This document shows positions 23,806 through 32,362 of a stretch of DNA of 47,414 nucleotides, piece after piece. Below the pieces are notes generated by a model. That model saw nothing but the letters and a program-made list of their open reading frames with translations, was not told the origin of the DNA and searched no databases. The translations under genes were made by a program, and so were the position numbers. Source of the DNA: Thermoanaerobaculia bacterium (GTDB lineage Bacteria > Acidobacteriota > Thermoanaerobaculia > Multivoradales > JAHEKO01); assembly GCA_947259195.1 (NCBI GenBank), contig CAMYLC010000138.1, forward strand, positions 1 to 47,414, written 5' to 3'. How positions within the stretch are numbered: position 1 is the first letter of the stretch; the number at the start of each line of letters is the position of its first letter.

Positions 23806-24915
23806 ATGGATCCTGTCACCCATACTCTAGTCGGTGCATCGCTGGCCGCCACTCGGCTCGGCGAGCGGACCCGATTCGCCGCCCCGGCCCTGGTGATCGG
23901 GGCCAACCTGCCCGACATCGACGTCCTCTCATACTTCAGGGGCAGCGACTTCGCCCTGGGATTTCGACGAGGATGGACACATGGCGTGCTGGCGCTGGTC
24001 GTCTTACCGGCTCTCCTCGCCATTGCCTTCCTCGTCTGGGAACGTCTGCGTCGAGACAGAGGAGGCACTCGCCGACCCGTAGCGACCGGCTGGCTGATCG
24101 GCCTTTGTTACCTGGCGACCCTAACCCATCCTTTCCTCGACTGGTTGAACGTCTACGGCCTGCGCTGGTGGATGCCCTTCAGCGACACCTGGTACTACGG
24201 CGACTCCATCTTCATCATGGATCCCTGGCTCTGGCTGGTTCTCGGGGTCGGATGGCTCGTCGGTCGTCGAGCGACTCGACGCCTGGTCACCATCTCTGCA
24301 GTCGTTGCAGCCCTCTTGCTCTACCTCGTCGCGAGCCGCGCACCCGGCTACCTGCCGGTGATACTCCCTGTCGTGCTTCTTCTCCTGGTCGCTTTGCTTT
24401 GGCGGCCGGAGTCCGCTGGCATCTCGCCACAGAAGGCCGCTTTCTCCGGACTCCTGGCCGCCAGCCTCTTCATAGCCTCTATGCTCTTACTGCACCAGGC
24501 GACCGAGAACCGCTTGCTTCAACAGCTCGATCAACTCGCTGGCAAACCGATTGAGAGCCTCATGGTTGGTGCGATCCCAGCCAACCCGGCCGACTGGGAT
24601 GTGGTCATCGAACAGGGTGGGCGTCTTCGCCATGGCCGTTTTTCCTGGCTTGGCGACAGGTCGCTGCACTTCTCTGACTTCGATCAGCCTGCGGCCAGCT
24701 CGAGCGATCTCTGGCTCGAGATCGTAGCTTCCGGCCAGGAGGAAGGATTTCTGTCCTGGGTTCGCTTTCCATGGACGCAAATCAATCCCGGCGACGCCGG
24801 GAGACGAGTCAACATCATGGACGCGCGGTATGCTCGAGTGAGAACTCGAGGCTTTGGCGGCGCCGTCATCACCCTGCCGGCCAAGGCTGTTGACAGCGCT
24901 GGCCCAAGCCACTGA
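23806..24915 (+). CDS. YdjM/YbcI-like membrane-bound metal-dependent hydrolase
   Basis: The 369-residue integral membrane protein opens with the diagnostic MDPVTHTLVGASLAA. It continues with GANLPDIDVLSYF and RRGWTHGVLALV, the His/Asp clusters that define the LexA-regulated YdjM-like hydrolase family. A further THPFLDWLNVYGLRWWMPFS segment completes the metal-site set. About six to seven hydrophobic helices run to residue 240. A soluble C-terminal domain of about 120 residues (from VGAIPANPADWDVVIEQGG) is longer than in YdjM itself and is typical of the larger members. Substrates for the family are not established. The ribosome site is weak. It follows ThpR by 171 bases, in which no gene was seen. 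Confidence 0.85.
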   Translation: MDPVTHTLVGASLAATRLGERTRFAAPALVIGANLPDIDVLSYFRGSDFALGFRRGWTHGVLALVVLPALLAIAFLVWERLRRDRGGTRRPVATGWLIGLCYLATLTHPFLDWLNVYGLRWWMPFSDTWYYGDSIFIMDPWLWLVLGVGWLVGRRATRRLVTISAVVAALLLYLVASRAPGYLPVILPVVLLLLVALLWRPESAGISPQKAAFSGLLAASLFIASMLLLHQATENRLLQQLDQLAGKPIESLMVGAIPANPADWDVVIEQGGRLRHGRFSWLGDRSLHFSDFDQPAASSSDLWLEIVASGQEEGFLSWVRFPWTQINPGDAGRRVNIMDARYARVRTRGFGGAVITLPAKAVDSAGPSH

Positions 24916-24963
24916 AGAGGCGGCCGGCCAAGTGACCGGCTGCCCCGAATCAGACTCTCAGTG

Positions 24964-27900
24964 CTACCGGTTGGGCACGCGGCCCGGGGTCCACGGCGCC
25001 CCAGCTGCTTCCGCCTTCTCCTCCAGAGCCTCCAGATCGCCGACGAGCTCCTTGATCTCGGCGAGCTCACTCTCGTAAGCCTCCGTCGCCCAATCGTAGG
25101 CCTGCCGGTGCGTCGTCGTGGGAGCCTGCGTCGTGTCCCACTGGTCCGATGCGATGCGCTCGACGCGACCGACAAGCGATGGTGGCGTGAACACATTGCG
25201 ACTCGACTTCGTCCGATCACCCGAGAACGCAAGCTGAATCGCATCCAGCCTGGTCTTGAGACCTTCGAGCTCGACCATCAAGGCCGGATCGGCCTCGGGG
25301 GTGTCCACCAGAGCCTGCCGAAGGTGCTTCACGCTCTTGTCGATCTCGTCGAGGACCTTCGAGGCTCCGAGCACGTTGCGGCGCAACTCGCGAACCTCCT
25401 GGCGAAAGTCCATGACAGCCGCCTGGTCCTCAGGCGCCAGGGTTGCCAGGTTCAGGGGCACGACTTCGAAATCGACCGGCCCGGCGAGGGGTCGCCATTC
25501 GGCGCCCTGCCTCGCTTCGAGGGCGGCGCTGTAGGACCCCGGAAAGGCGAACGGGCCCCGCTCCGGTGTATGCCATGGCGACAGATCGGATTCCGATGAA
25601 AGGTCCGTGGGGGCCGCGGGAGGCCAGCGCAGATCCCACGCCACGCGGTGCAACCCGGCATCCTGCGGAGCCTTCACCCGGCGTACCAACGATCCCTGGC
25701 CATCCCGCACCGTGAGGAACACCGCTGGCTCGAGCTCCAGGTCCTCCTCGCGCAACTCCTCCATGGAGGGCAGTGGAGCATCGGTCTCGTTCTCCCTGGC
25801 CTCCGTCTCGGCCTCGATGCGAAGGTCCTTCTTGGTCTTGAGGCCATCCCGCAGCCAGTAGGTGAAGACCGCCCCAAACGGTGGGTTCGGCGTCGTCCAG
25901 AAGCCCTTGCCCCGATCCCCGACGCGATCGGGCTGCTCGATGTAGAGCAACGCTTCCCTTGTCGGGAAGAGGATCGCCTCGTCGGTTGCCAGGCGCTCCT
26001 CGCTCATGCCTCGCAGCGGGGTGTAGTCGTCGAGAACGTAGAAACCGCGTCCGAACGTCGCCACTGCGAGGTCGTTCCACTCCCGCTGGATCTCCAGATC
26101 CCTCACCTGAATCTTCGGGAACCCACCCTTCAGGCGGTGCCAGTGGGCGCCCTCGTCGAGGGTGACATAGACGCCGAACTCTGTCCCGACAAAGAGCAGC
26201 TTCGGCGCGACGTGGTCCTGAATCAGGGCGTAGGCCACTTCCCGATCCGGCAGATCACCGCGCATGGAGCTCCAGGTGCGACCCCGGTCCCGACTGACGA
26301 GCACGTACGGATTGAAGTCACCCTGCTTGTGGTTGTCGAAGGTGGCGAAGACGGTGTCGGCATCGAAGCGCGATGCCTCGATGTCGCTGACGTAGGTGTT
26401 CTCGGGCACCCCGGTGAACCGCTCGAACCTGGTCCAGTTGCTGCCGCCATCCTCGGTGACCTGGATGAGCCCGTCGTCGGTGCCGACGTAGATCAGGCCC
26501 TCGACCAGGGTCGACTCCGTCAGCGAGACGATGTTCCCATAGTCGGAGGTCGAACGATTCTTGGAGACGGCATCCATGCCCCACACGCGGCCCATAACGG
26601 GCAGCTCGTTACGGTCGATCCGGCGACTGAGATCTCCCGATATCGCGGTCCAGGTGTCGCCACGATCATCCGAACGGAAGAGACGCTGAGAGGCGAAGTA
26701 AAGACGGGTGTGGGAGTGAGGGGAGAGGATCAACGGCGCGTCCCAGTTCCAGCGGTGGGCGTCCTCACCTGGCTCCTCCTGCGGCTGAATGTCAACGATC
26801 TCCTCGGAGCGACGGTCGTAGCGCACGAGGCCACCGTACTGCCACTGCGAGTACACGATGTCCGGGTTGGTCGGATCGATCACGGTCTCGTAGCCATCGC
26901 CACCAACCGTGATGAACCAGTCTTCGTTGGAGATCCCCGACTTTCTCAGCGTCCGGCTCGGCCCGCCGAGGGTGTTGTTGTCCTGGGTTCCACCGTAGAC
27001 ATAGTAGAAGGGCTCAGAGGTGTCGACACTCACCCGGTAGAACTGCGTAATCGGCAAATTCTCCTTGAACAACCAATTGGCGCCGCGGTCGAAGCTCTCG
27101 TAGACGCCGCCGTCGCAGCCGACGAGCACATAATCGGGGTCCTCGGGGTCGATCCACATGGCGTGATTGTCCACATGCTTCGCCTCTTCACCGACGGGGG
27201 AAAAGGTCGCGCCACCATCCTTCGAGACCTGCAGAAAGGTGTCGAGCGAGTAGACGGTGTCGACATCGTGGGGGTCCGCGACCAACGTGTTGTAGTACTG
27301 CGGGCTCGATGACATGTAGTCGCCACGCTTGGTCCAGCTCTCGCCACGGTCCGTCGTCCGGAAGACCCCACCCTCGTCCCGCTGTGCTTCGACGATGGCG
27401 TAGATCACATCCGGGTTGCCTGGCGAAAGCGCCATACCAATGCGGCCCATGTCGACCTTGGGTAGGCCCTCTTCGAGCTCGCGCCAGGTGGCACCGCCAT
27501 CGGTGGACTTCCAGATGCCGGAGCCGGGGCCACCGTTGATCAGGGTCCACACGTGGCGCCGACGCTGGTAGGTACTGACGTAGATCGTGTCGGGGTCGCG
27601 CGGATCCAGCACCACCTCGTTGGCCCCGGTGTCGTCATCGACGTGCAGGACTCGCTCCCAGGTGGTTCCGCCGTCGATCGTCTTGTAGAGACCCCGCTCA
27701 CCACCCGAATTCCACAGCGGCCCTTGAGCGGCGACAAACACAACGTTGGAATCGCGAGGATCGACCTCGATTCCTCCGATATGCTCCGACTCTTCCAAGC
27801 CCATGTGGGTCCAGCTCTGCCCTGCGTCCAGGCTTTTGTAGACACCATCGCCGAAAGAGACCGAGCGCTGGGAGTTGTTCTCACCGGTACCGGCCCAGAT

Positions 27901-28233
27901 GACGTTTGGATTGTTGGGATCCATCGTTACGACACCGATCGAGTAGGAACCCTCGTTCTCGAAGACCGGCTCCCAGGTGGTCCCGGCATTGTCGGTTTTC
28001 CAGAGATTGCCTGACGAAACAGCAATGAAATATCGGTGTCGCTTGCCGGGCGTCACGGCGAAGTCAGAGATCCGTCCAGAGTTGATGGATGGACCGATGC
28101 CTCGCAAGGCGAGCCCAGCAAGGGTGTCGGAGTTGAGCTTGGTTTCGGGCTTGTCTGCATCCTCGTCAGCCGCCAGAGCGACCAGGGGTGCAAGCATGAG
28201 AATCGCTAGAACGACCACACTCAGCTTCTTCAC
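24964..28233 (-). CDS. Secreted VPS10/sortilin-type Asp-box beta-propeller protein (paralogue 2)
   Basis: The 1089-residue product has a signal peptide (VKKLSVVVLAILMLAPLVALAA). It opens a propeller with LALRGIGPSINSGRISDFAV and then has at least ten Asp-box repeats (TDNAGTTW, SLDAGQSW, TIDGGTTW, STDGGATW, TTDRGESW, SFDRGANW, SDDRGDTW, TEDGGSNW, SRDRGRTW, TLDEGAHW). The propeller region ends near FGRGFYVLDDYTPLR. A beta-sandwich-like module follows (VFLTVRDGQGSLVRRVKAP, HRVAWDLRWPP), then a long charged helical C-terminus. It shares domain order with the protein at 10438-13434 and is likely a paralogue. The role in binding or processing peptides or glycans is unproven. The GTG at 28233 has AAGGAG at ideal spacing; the ATG at 28428 would put 65 non-signal residues in front. 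Confidence 0.9.
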   Translation of the reverse strand: MKKLSVVVLAILMLAPLVALAADEDADKPETKLNSDTLAGLALRGIGPSINSGRISDFAVTPGKRHRYFIAVSSGNLWKTDNAGTTWEPVFENEGSYSIGVVTMDPNNPNVIWAGTGENNSQRSVSFGDGVYKSLDAGQSWTHMGLEESEHIGGIEVDPRDSNVVFVAAQGPLWNSGGERGLYKTIDGGTTWERVLHVDDDTGANEVVLDPRDPDTIYVSTYQRRRHVWTLINGGPGSGIWKSTDGGATWRELEEGLPKVDMGRIGMALSPGNPDVIYAIVEAQRDEGGVFRTTDRGESWTKRGDYMSSSPQYYNTLVADPHDVDTVYSLDTFLQVSKDGGATFSPVGEEAKHVDNHAMWIDPEDPDYVLVGCDGGVYESFDRGANWLFKENLPITQFYRVSVDTSEPFYYVYGGTQDNNTLGGPSRTLRKSGISNEDWFITVGGDGYETVIDPTNPDIVYSQWQYGGLVRYDRRSEEIVDIQPQEEPGEDAHRWNWDAPLILSPHSHTRLYFASQRLFRSDDRGDTWTAISGDLSRRIDRNELPVMGRVWGMDAVSKNRSTSDYGNIVSLTESTLVEGLIYVGTDDGLIQVTEDGGSNWTRFERFTGVPENTYVSDIEASRFDADTVFATFDNHKQGDFNPYVLVSRDRGRTWSSMRGDLPDREVAYALIQDHVAPKLLFVGTEFGVYVTLDEGAHWHRLKGGFPKIQVRDLEIQREWNDLAVATFGRGFYVLDDYTPLRGMSEERLATDEAILFPTREALLYIEQPDRVGDRGKGFWTTPNPPFGAVFTYWLRDGLKTKKDLRIEAETEARENETDAPLPSMEELREEDLELEPAVFLTVRDGQGSLVRRVKAPQDAGLHRVAWDLRWPPAAPTDLSSESDLSPWHTPERGPFAFPGSYSAALEARQGAEWRPLAGPVDFEVVPLNLATLAPEDQAAVMDFRQEVRELRRNVLGASKVLDEIDKSVKHLRQALVDTPEADPALMVELEGLKTRLDAIQLAFSGDRTKSSRNVFTPPSLVGRVERIASDQWDTTQAPTTTHRQAYDWATEAYESELAEIKELVGDLEALEEKAEAAGAPWTPGRVPNR

Positions 28234-28362
28234 GTTTGAGCTCCTTGAAATGGTAGGGAGATATATCGAGGCGCGGAGACTTCTTGCCCTGGGAGATCGT
28301 ACCAGGGGACAGGAAGAAGGTACAGTAGGTAGAACCATCGATTCACCGCCAAGGAGGATGCC

Positions 28363-29268
28363 GTGTCGATTCGACCCATCAAGGGACTCATCAAGGCCAA
28401 GCCCACCGTCGAGGGGGCTGGAGTGCAACTGCGTCGAGCCTTTGGCTTCGGCAGGACCGAGGACTTCGATCCGTTCCTATTGCTGGACGACTTCCGCAAC
28501 GACCGGCCCGAGGATTTCGAGGCCGGCTTCCCATGGCATCCCCACCGTGGAATCGAGACCATCACCTATGTTCTGGCGGGAACCGTCGAGCACGGTGACA
28601 GCCTTGGCAACCAGGGCGCCATCGCCCCCGGAGACGTGCAATGGATGACGGCTGGAAGCGGCATCATCCATCAGGAGATGCCCCAAGGCGATGAACAGGG
28701 CAGGATGCACGGCTTCCAGCTTTGGGCCAACCTGCCGTCGTCTCTCAAGATGACTCCACCACGCTACCAGGAGGTCCAATCCGCAGACATCCCCGAGGTC
28801 GTCGATGACGATGGCACAAAGGTCCGTGTGATCTGCGGTAGCGTCTGGGGTGCCAACGGCCCGGTGGACGGCATCGCGGCCGATCCCCAGTACATCGATG
28901 TCTGGGTGCCACCCGGTAAAATCAAGACCATCCCCGTAGAGACCACTCGGCAGGCCTTTGCCTACGTGTTTGCCGGTTCAGGGAAGTTCTGCAATGCATC
29001 GAATCCACTGGAGGTTCCCACCGAAGGGGCCGGCTGGATCGACACTTCGCTCTCCGAAGAGGCCGACAACCGCTCGCTGGTCCTCTTCGATCGGGGAGAC
29101 GAGGTGACGATTCGCGCCGGCGAGCATGGCATCCGATTTCTGCTGGTCTCGGGCAAGCCACTCGAAGAGCCGGTCGCCTGGTACGGACCCATCGTTATGA
29201 ACACACGGGAAGAGCTGAGGCAGGCCTTTGCCGAGTTCGAGGCCGGCACTTTTCTAAAGCACGGATGA
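28363..29268 (+). CDS. Pirin-family cupin protein
   Basis: The 301-residue bicupin is of the pirin family (Fe-binding; some members oxidise quercetin, others modulate metabolic enzymes). The N-terminal cupin holds the metal ligands His59, His61 (WHPHRGIETITYVL), His103 and Glu105 (SGIIHQEMP). The pirin signatures RAFGFG, DPFLLLDDF and GFQLWANLP are present, as is the C-terminal cupin region (FAYVFAGSGKF, HGIRFLLVSGKPLEEPVAWYGP). The start is GTG at 28363 behind AAGGAGG. It is divergent from the second propeller gene across 129 bases. The true substrate cannot be read from sequence. Confidence 0.92.
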   Translation: MSIRPIKGLIKAKPTVEGAGVQLRRAFGFGRTEDFDPFLLLDDFRNDRPEDFEAGFPWHPHRGIETITYVLAGTVEHGDSLGNQGAIAPGDVQWMTAGSGIIHQEMPQGDEQGRMHGFQLWANLPSSLKMTPPRYQEVQSADIPEVVDDDGTKVRVICGSVWGANGPVDGIAADPQYIDVWVPPGKIKTIPVETTRQAFAYVFAGSGKFCNASNPLEVPTEGAGWIDTSLSEEADNRSLVLFDRGDEVTIRAGEHGIRFLLVSGKPLEEPVAWYGPIVMNTREELRQAFAEFEAGTFLKHG

Positions 29269-29303
29269 CTCAGGTTCCCGAGCCCGGAGGCGAAGCCGAG
29301 GCG

Positions 29304-29327
29304 GACCTGGCCGGTACCTTGCCGGTC
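29304..29327 (+). terminator. Weak hairpin after the pirin gene
   Basis: GACC (29304-29307), bulged T, GGC (29309-29311) pair with GCCGGTC (29321-29327); the loop is 9 bases. It lies 36 bases after the pirin stop and is followed by TCCTCC rather than a T-run. The rest of the 240-base gap up to the GPP34 gene holds only the promoter listed next. Confidence 0.25.
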
Positions 29328-29437
29328 TCCTCCAGACGGAGAACGGACCTCACGCTACAAAGCAGAATTCAGAGCGGGAACGGGAGAACTTCGACCTTGC
29401 CCTTCGTCGGGTTTTGCAGCTCGACCTGTACGTCTTC

Positions 29438-29465
29438 TTCACGAGAACCTGGATTTCGCTACACT
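29438..29465 (+). promoter_or_regulatory. Candidate sigma-70-type promoter for the GPP34 gene
   Basis: TTCACG (29438-29443), a 16-base spacer, and TACACT (29460-29465) match four of six positions in each hexamer. Initiation would fall near 29472, leaving a leader of about 37 bases with GAGAGG before the ATG at 29509. Confidence 0.35.
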
Positions 29466-29508
29466 CTCCAGAATATCCGGGCACTCCCCTCGGGAGAGGT
29501 ATCCAACT

Positions 29509-30192
29509 ATGAAGAAGCTCCGACTGCACGAAGAGATCCTGCTGCTGGCACTCAAGGACGAGGAGGGGACGACCTACTCCGGCACGAGTTGGCCGTACGC
29601 CGTGGGTGGCGCAGTGCTCGCGGAGTTGCTGTTCGAGGACAGGATTCGGTTGGAGGATCGCGAGGGCAAGAAGCACTTGACGCTGGTCAACAGCAGCCCG
29701 CTCGGCGAGCCGGTTGCCGATCAAGTTCTGGAGAGAATCGCCAACGCCAAGAAGACTGCCGATATGACCACCTGGCTCGGCCGGGTCGCAGGACTGAAGG
29801 ACCTCAAACACCGAATCGCCGAGCAATTGGTGCTGAAGGGAGTGCTGCAGGTCGAGACCCACAAGGTGATGCTGATCTTCTCGAAACGGATCTACCCAGA
29901 GCTCAATCCGGCACCCGAGCTCGAGATCATGCTTCGGGTCGAGCACGCTGTGTTCTCAGACGAAAGCGATCTGGACGCCCGCACCTCCATCCTCGTCTCG
30001 CTCGCTCACGTCAGCGGCGTACTGGATTCCGTGTTCGGCAAGCAGCGGGTCGCCGAGCGCAGGGCGCGGCTCGACAAGATCGCCAAGGATTGGCCCCCAG
30101 CGGAGGCCGCCCGCGCCGCAATCGATGCCACCCGAGCAGCGATGGCCGCGGTCATGGCAGCCACGGTCGCCACCAATGTCGCGACGCATTGA
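29509..30192 (+). CDS. GPP34/GOLPH3-like protein
   Basis: The 227-residue protein resembles the GPP34 family, named for eukaryotic GOLPH3/Vps74, which binds phosphatidylinositol-4-phosphate at the Golgi. Bacterial members are common in Actinobacteria and have no settled function. Visible family features are the opening LRLHEEILLLALKDEEGT, YAVGGAVLAELLFEDRIRLE, the central QVLERI and WLGRVAGLKDLKHRIAEQLV, and ARTSILVSLAHVSGVLDSVFG. The last 30 residues are an Ala-rich tail (AAIDATRAAMAAVMAATVAT), possibly an amphipathic, membrane-touching helix. There is no signal peptide. Codon 1 is ATG with GAGAGG. It is convergent with the secreted protein at 30261. Confidence 0.85.
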   Translation: MKKLRLHEEILLLALKDEEGTTYSGTSWPYAVGGAVLAELLFEDRIRLEDREGKKHLTLVNSSPLGEPVADQVLERIANAKKTADMTTWLGRVAGLKDLKHRIAEQLVLKGVLQVETHKVMLIFSKRIYPELNPAPELEIMLRVEHAVFSDESDLDARTSILVSLAHVSGVLDSVFGKQRVAERRARLDKIAKDWPPAEAARAAIDATRAAMAAVMAATVATNVATH

Positions 30193-30233
30193 ACCCTCGG
30201 CGATGCCATTGATTTCGACCGCTGCGACGGCTC

Positions 30234-30252
30234 GACGCCCAGGACCGGCGTC
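30234..30252. terminator. Hairpin between convergent GPP34 and secreted-protein genes
   Basis: GACGCC (30234-30239) and GGCGTC (30247-30252) form a perfect 6-bp stem with a 7-base loop in the 68-base convergent gap. No T-run follows on either strand, so termination is only suggested by position. Confidence 0.3.
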
Positions 30253-30260
30253 CACTGGCT

Positions 30261-31097
30261 CTAGAGCTCGATCTCCAACAGGACCTCGGCGCGATGGTCA
30301 CCCATCTCGATTTCGAACCGATTCATGCCCCGTCCGAAGTGATTGGAAAGCAGCTTGAAGTCCAAGACCGCCTCATAGCTTCCTTCGCCGGCTTCCCCTT
30401 GAACGGTCACCTGGATCGGGTTGATCTCGTTGCAGTTGACCGAGACCACGCTGGCTCTCGAGAGCTGCCCTTCGGGCACCAGCAGGATCAGCGGTAGCTG
30501 CTTAATCTTCTTTGTGAGATCGAGATCGGCGTAGGAGACCTCGACCACCAGGCCAGGCTCACCTTCTACCCGGATCGCAACGGGGGCGTCCTCGGGAACT
30601 TCCACCCTGGTCGAGGCACTGACCATGGCGTCGAAGATCGCCCCAGGTTCCAGGAAGACGTTCTTGCCCTTTAGAAAGACGAAAGGCCAGGCCAGGGCGA
30701 CCGCCAGTCCAATGGTCACTCCCATCCTGCCCCTCCCAGACCGGTCGTAGCCGCCATCGAGGGCAACAGCCGTGGTGTCGACAGCCGAAACATTCAAGAC
30801 CTCGATCTCGAGGAAGCCCTTCTGACCGGCCATTCGGGCTTTCTTCATCCTCTCGACCTTGGCGTAGACGGGTGTTCCGGCGGCGATGACCCGATGGCCA
30901 TCGACCCAGACGTCCTTCCAGACATGGGCCCGGACGATGTCACCCGTCTGGACGGCGTAGGCTTCCTTCTGTCGCGTGGTGATCTGCTGATCCAGCTCAC
31001 AGAAGACCGTGGTCCCGAAGGGAATCATGACCGTCTCTGCCGGCATCGCGGCGGCAGGCATCAGGAATGCGAGACAGCAGCAGCAGAATTTTCTCAT
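30261..31097 (-). CDS. Secreted protein of unknown function
   Basis: The 278-residue product has an odd signal sequence with four consecutive cysteines (MRKFCCCCLAFLMPAAAMPA) and no proper lipobox. The mature part begins VMIPFGTTVFCELDQQITTRQ, then GDIVRAHVWKDVWVDGHRVIAAGTPVYAKVERMKKARMAGQ. That is the 'pG[ST].v.c.L' beta-barrel-like pattern seen in many acidobacterial exported proteins and, faintly, in VirB10/TrbI. A hydrophobic stretch near residue 140 (TIGLAVALAWPFVFL) may be a second membrane-contacting segment. The C-terminal 120 residues look like two beta-sandwiches. The ATG at 31097 is preceded by GAGGAGGG; the longer start (31163) is disfavoured because it buries the signal. Function not recognised. 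Confidence 0.7.
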   Translation of the reverse strand: MRKFCCCCLAFLMPAAAMPAETVMIPFGTTVFCELDQQITTRQKEAYAVQTGDIVRAHVWKDVWVDGHRVIAAGTPVYAKVERMKKARMAGQKGFLEIEVLNVSAVDTTAVALDGGYDRSGRGRMGVTIGLAVALAWPFVFLKGKNVFLEPGAIFDAMVSASTRVEVPEDAPVAIRVEGEPGLVVEVSYADLDLTKKIKQLPLILLVPEGQLSRASVVSVNCNEINPIQVTVQGEAGEGSYEAVLDFKLLSNHFGRGMNRFEIEMGDHRAEVLLEIEL

Positions 31098-31216
31098 TGG
31101 CTCGACCCTCCTCAACGACCCAGAGTGCAATTTCCAGGCCCTCGATCTCATGATTGGCGGCAATCGGACGCCTTTGTAAGAGAAGGCGACAACTACAAGA
31201 AAGCTCCGCAGTAGGA

Positions 31217-32359
31217 TCAGTAGAGGTCGAACAGCAGAATGCGGGCATCCAGCGGGCCATTGCGGACCGGGATCCGTCGACTCGGCCGCAGCCCGATGTG
31301 CTTACCCAGGCCCTCTCCACCAGCCAGCACCAGGGCTCTCCACCCCGCATAGCGTTGCTTCATGAGGTCGCCGAGCCGGGGCCACTGATCCCGGTTTTCC
31401 TCCAGACGCTCACCGTAAGCCGGATTGACAACCAGCAGACCGGGGCCTGCCGGGGGCTGGAAGATATAGCCGTCTCCGACCTCGAGAGAGGACAGTCCAG
31501 CGAGGCCGGCTTTTCGGAGGTTCGCACTTGCCGCCTCGACAGCTACGGGAGACTGGTCCACTCCGATGAGTCTCAATCCGGTCTCAGGCAGTCGAATCCC
31601 GTCCTGTCGAAGAGACTCCCAGGCGGCCCTGTCGAAACCGGGAAGCCGCTCGAAGGCCCACCGTTTCCGGAGCCGTCCAGGCGCCAGGTCGAGCGCCACC
31701 GCCGCAGCTTCGGCCAGCAGGGTGCCGGAGCCACACATCGGATCCACGACGGCACCCTGGCCATTCCAACCCGAAGCCAGAATGCAGGCTGCGGCCAGGT
31801 TCTCGCGCACTGGAGCCTCACTGGTCGCCACCCGGTAGCCCCGCCGGTCCAGCGGGTCGCCCGAGGTGTCCAGGAGCAGCGTGGCCTGATCGCGAGACAA
31901 CCAGACCCTGAGATGGGTGTCGGGATTCTGTCGATCGATGGAAGCGCGGCGCCCGAATCTTCGCCGCTGGGCATCGACGATTCCGTCCTTGACCTTCAGG
32001 CCAACCCAGCGTGTGTCACGGATGTGCGACCTTGCCGCGGTGGCACGAATCGCAAAGCTCCGACGGGGATCGAACAGCTCAGCGGCCCTCACACCATCCC
32101 AGACTCGGGAGCTTTCGACCAACCGGCCCGCACCCGCCTCGAGGGCCTCGGCGCTCGACCCATCCCAGGCGGCCAGCTCCACGAGTACCCGATTGGCCGT
32201 CCTGAGTCGCCAGTTTGTCCGCAGCACATCGTCCCAGGTACCCGAAAAGGCGATGGCGCCGCGCTCCCGGCTGCAGTTCGAGAGACCGAGATTCTTCAAC
32301 TCGGCCTCGAGGAACTCCTCGAGGCCGAGCGCGCAGGTGGCGACGAGTCGGAGGGACAC
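31217..32359 (-). CDS. THUMP-domain rRNA/tRNA guanine-N2 methyltransferase (RlmL/TrmG10 type)
   Basis: The 380-residue protein has an N-terminal ferredoxin-like/THUMP region (1-165; LVATCALGLEEFLEAELKNLG, RVWLSRDQATLLLDTSG, LDRRGYRV). A Rossmann methyltransferase domain follows, with the SAM-binding VVDPMCGSGTLLAEAA (205-219), LIGVDQSPVAVEAA and the catalytic motif at 312-315. That motif reads Asn-Pro-Ala-Tyr (VVNPAYGERLEE), whereas RlmL-type enzymes read NPPY. By family it would place m2G in 23S rRNA or tRNA. The start is GTG at 32359, four bases past the SLC13 stop, so translation may be coupled; no clear ribosome site is present. Confidence 0.85.
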   Translation of the reverse strand: MSLRLVATCALGLEEFLEAELKNLGLSNCSRERGAIAFSGTWDDVLRTNWRLRTANRVLVELAAWDGSSAEALEAGAGRLVESSRVWDGVRAAELFDPRRSFAIRATAARSHIRDTRWVGLKVKDGIVDAQRRRFGRRASIDRQNPDTHLRVWLSRDQATLLLDTSGDPLDRRGYRVATSEAPVRENLAAACILASGWNGQGAVVDPMCGSGTLLAEAAAVALDLAPGRLRKRWAFERLPGFDRAAWESLRQDGIRLPETGLRLIGVDQSPVAVEAASANLRKAGLAGLSSLEVGDGYIFQPPAGPGLLVVNPAYGERLEENRDQWPRLGDLMKQRYAGWRALVLAGGEGLGKHIGLRPSRRIPVRNGPLDARILLFDLY

Positions 32360-32362
32360 GGC

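Noticed and set aside
24923..24940. A short GC stem after the YdjM-like gene as a terminator
   Set aside because: Only five pairs form and no T-run follows.
25648..27312. A 554-codon plus-strand frame opposite the second Asp-box protein
   Set aside because: The repeating Asp-boxes on the minus strand are decisive; the plus-strand product has no domain.
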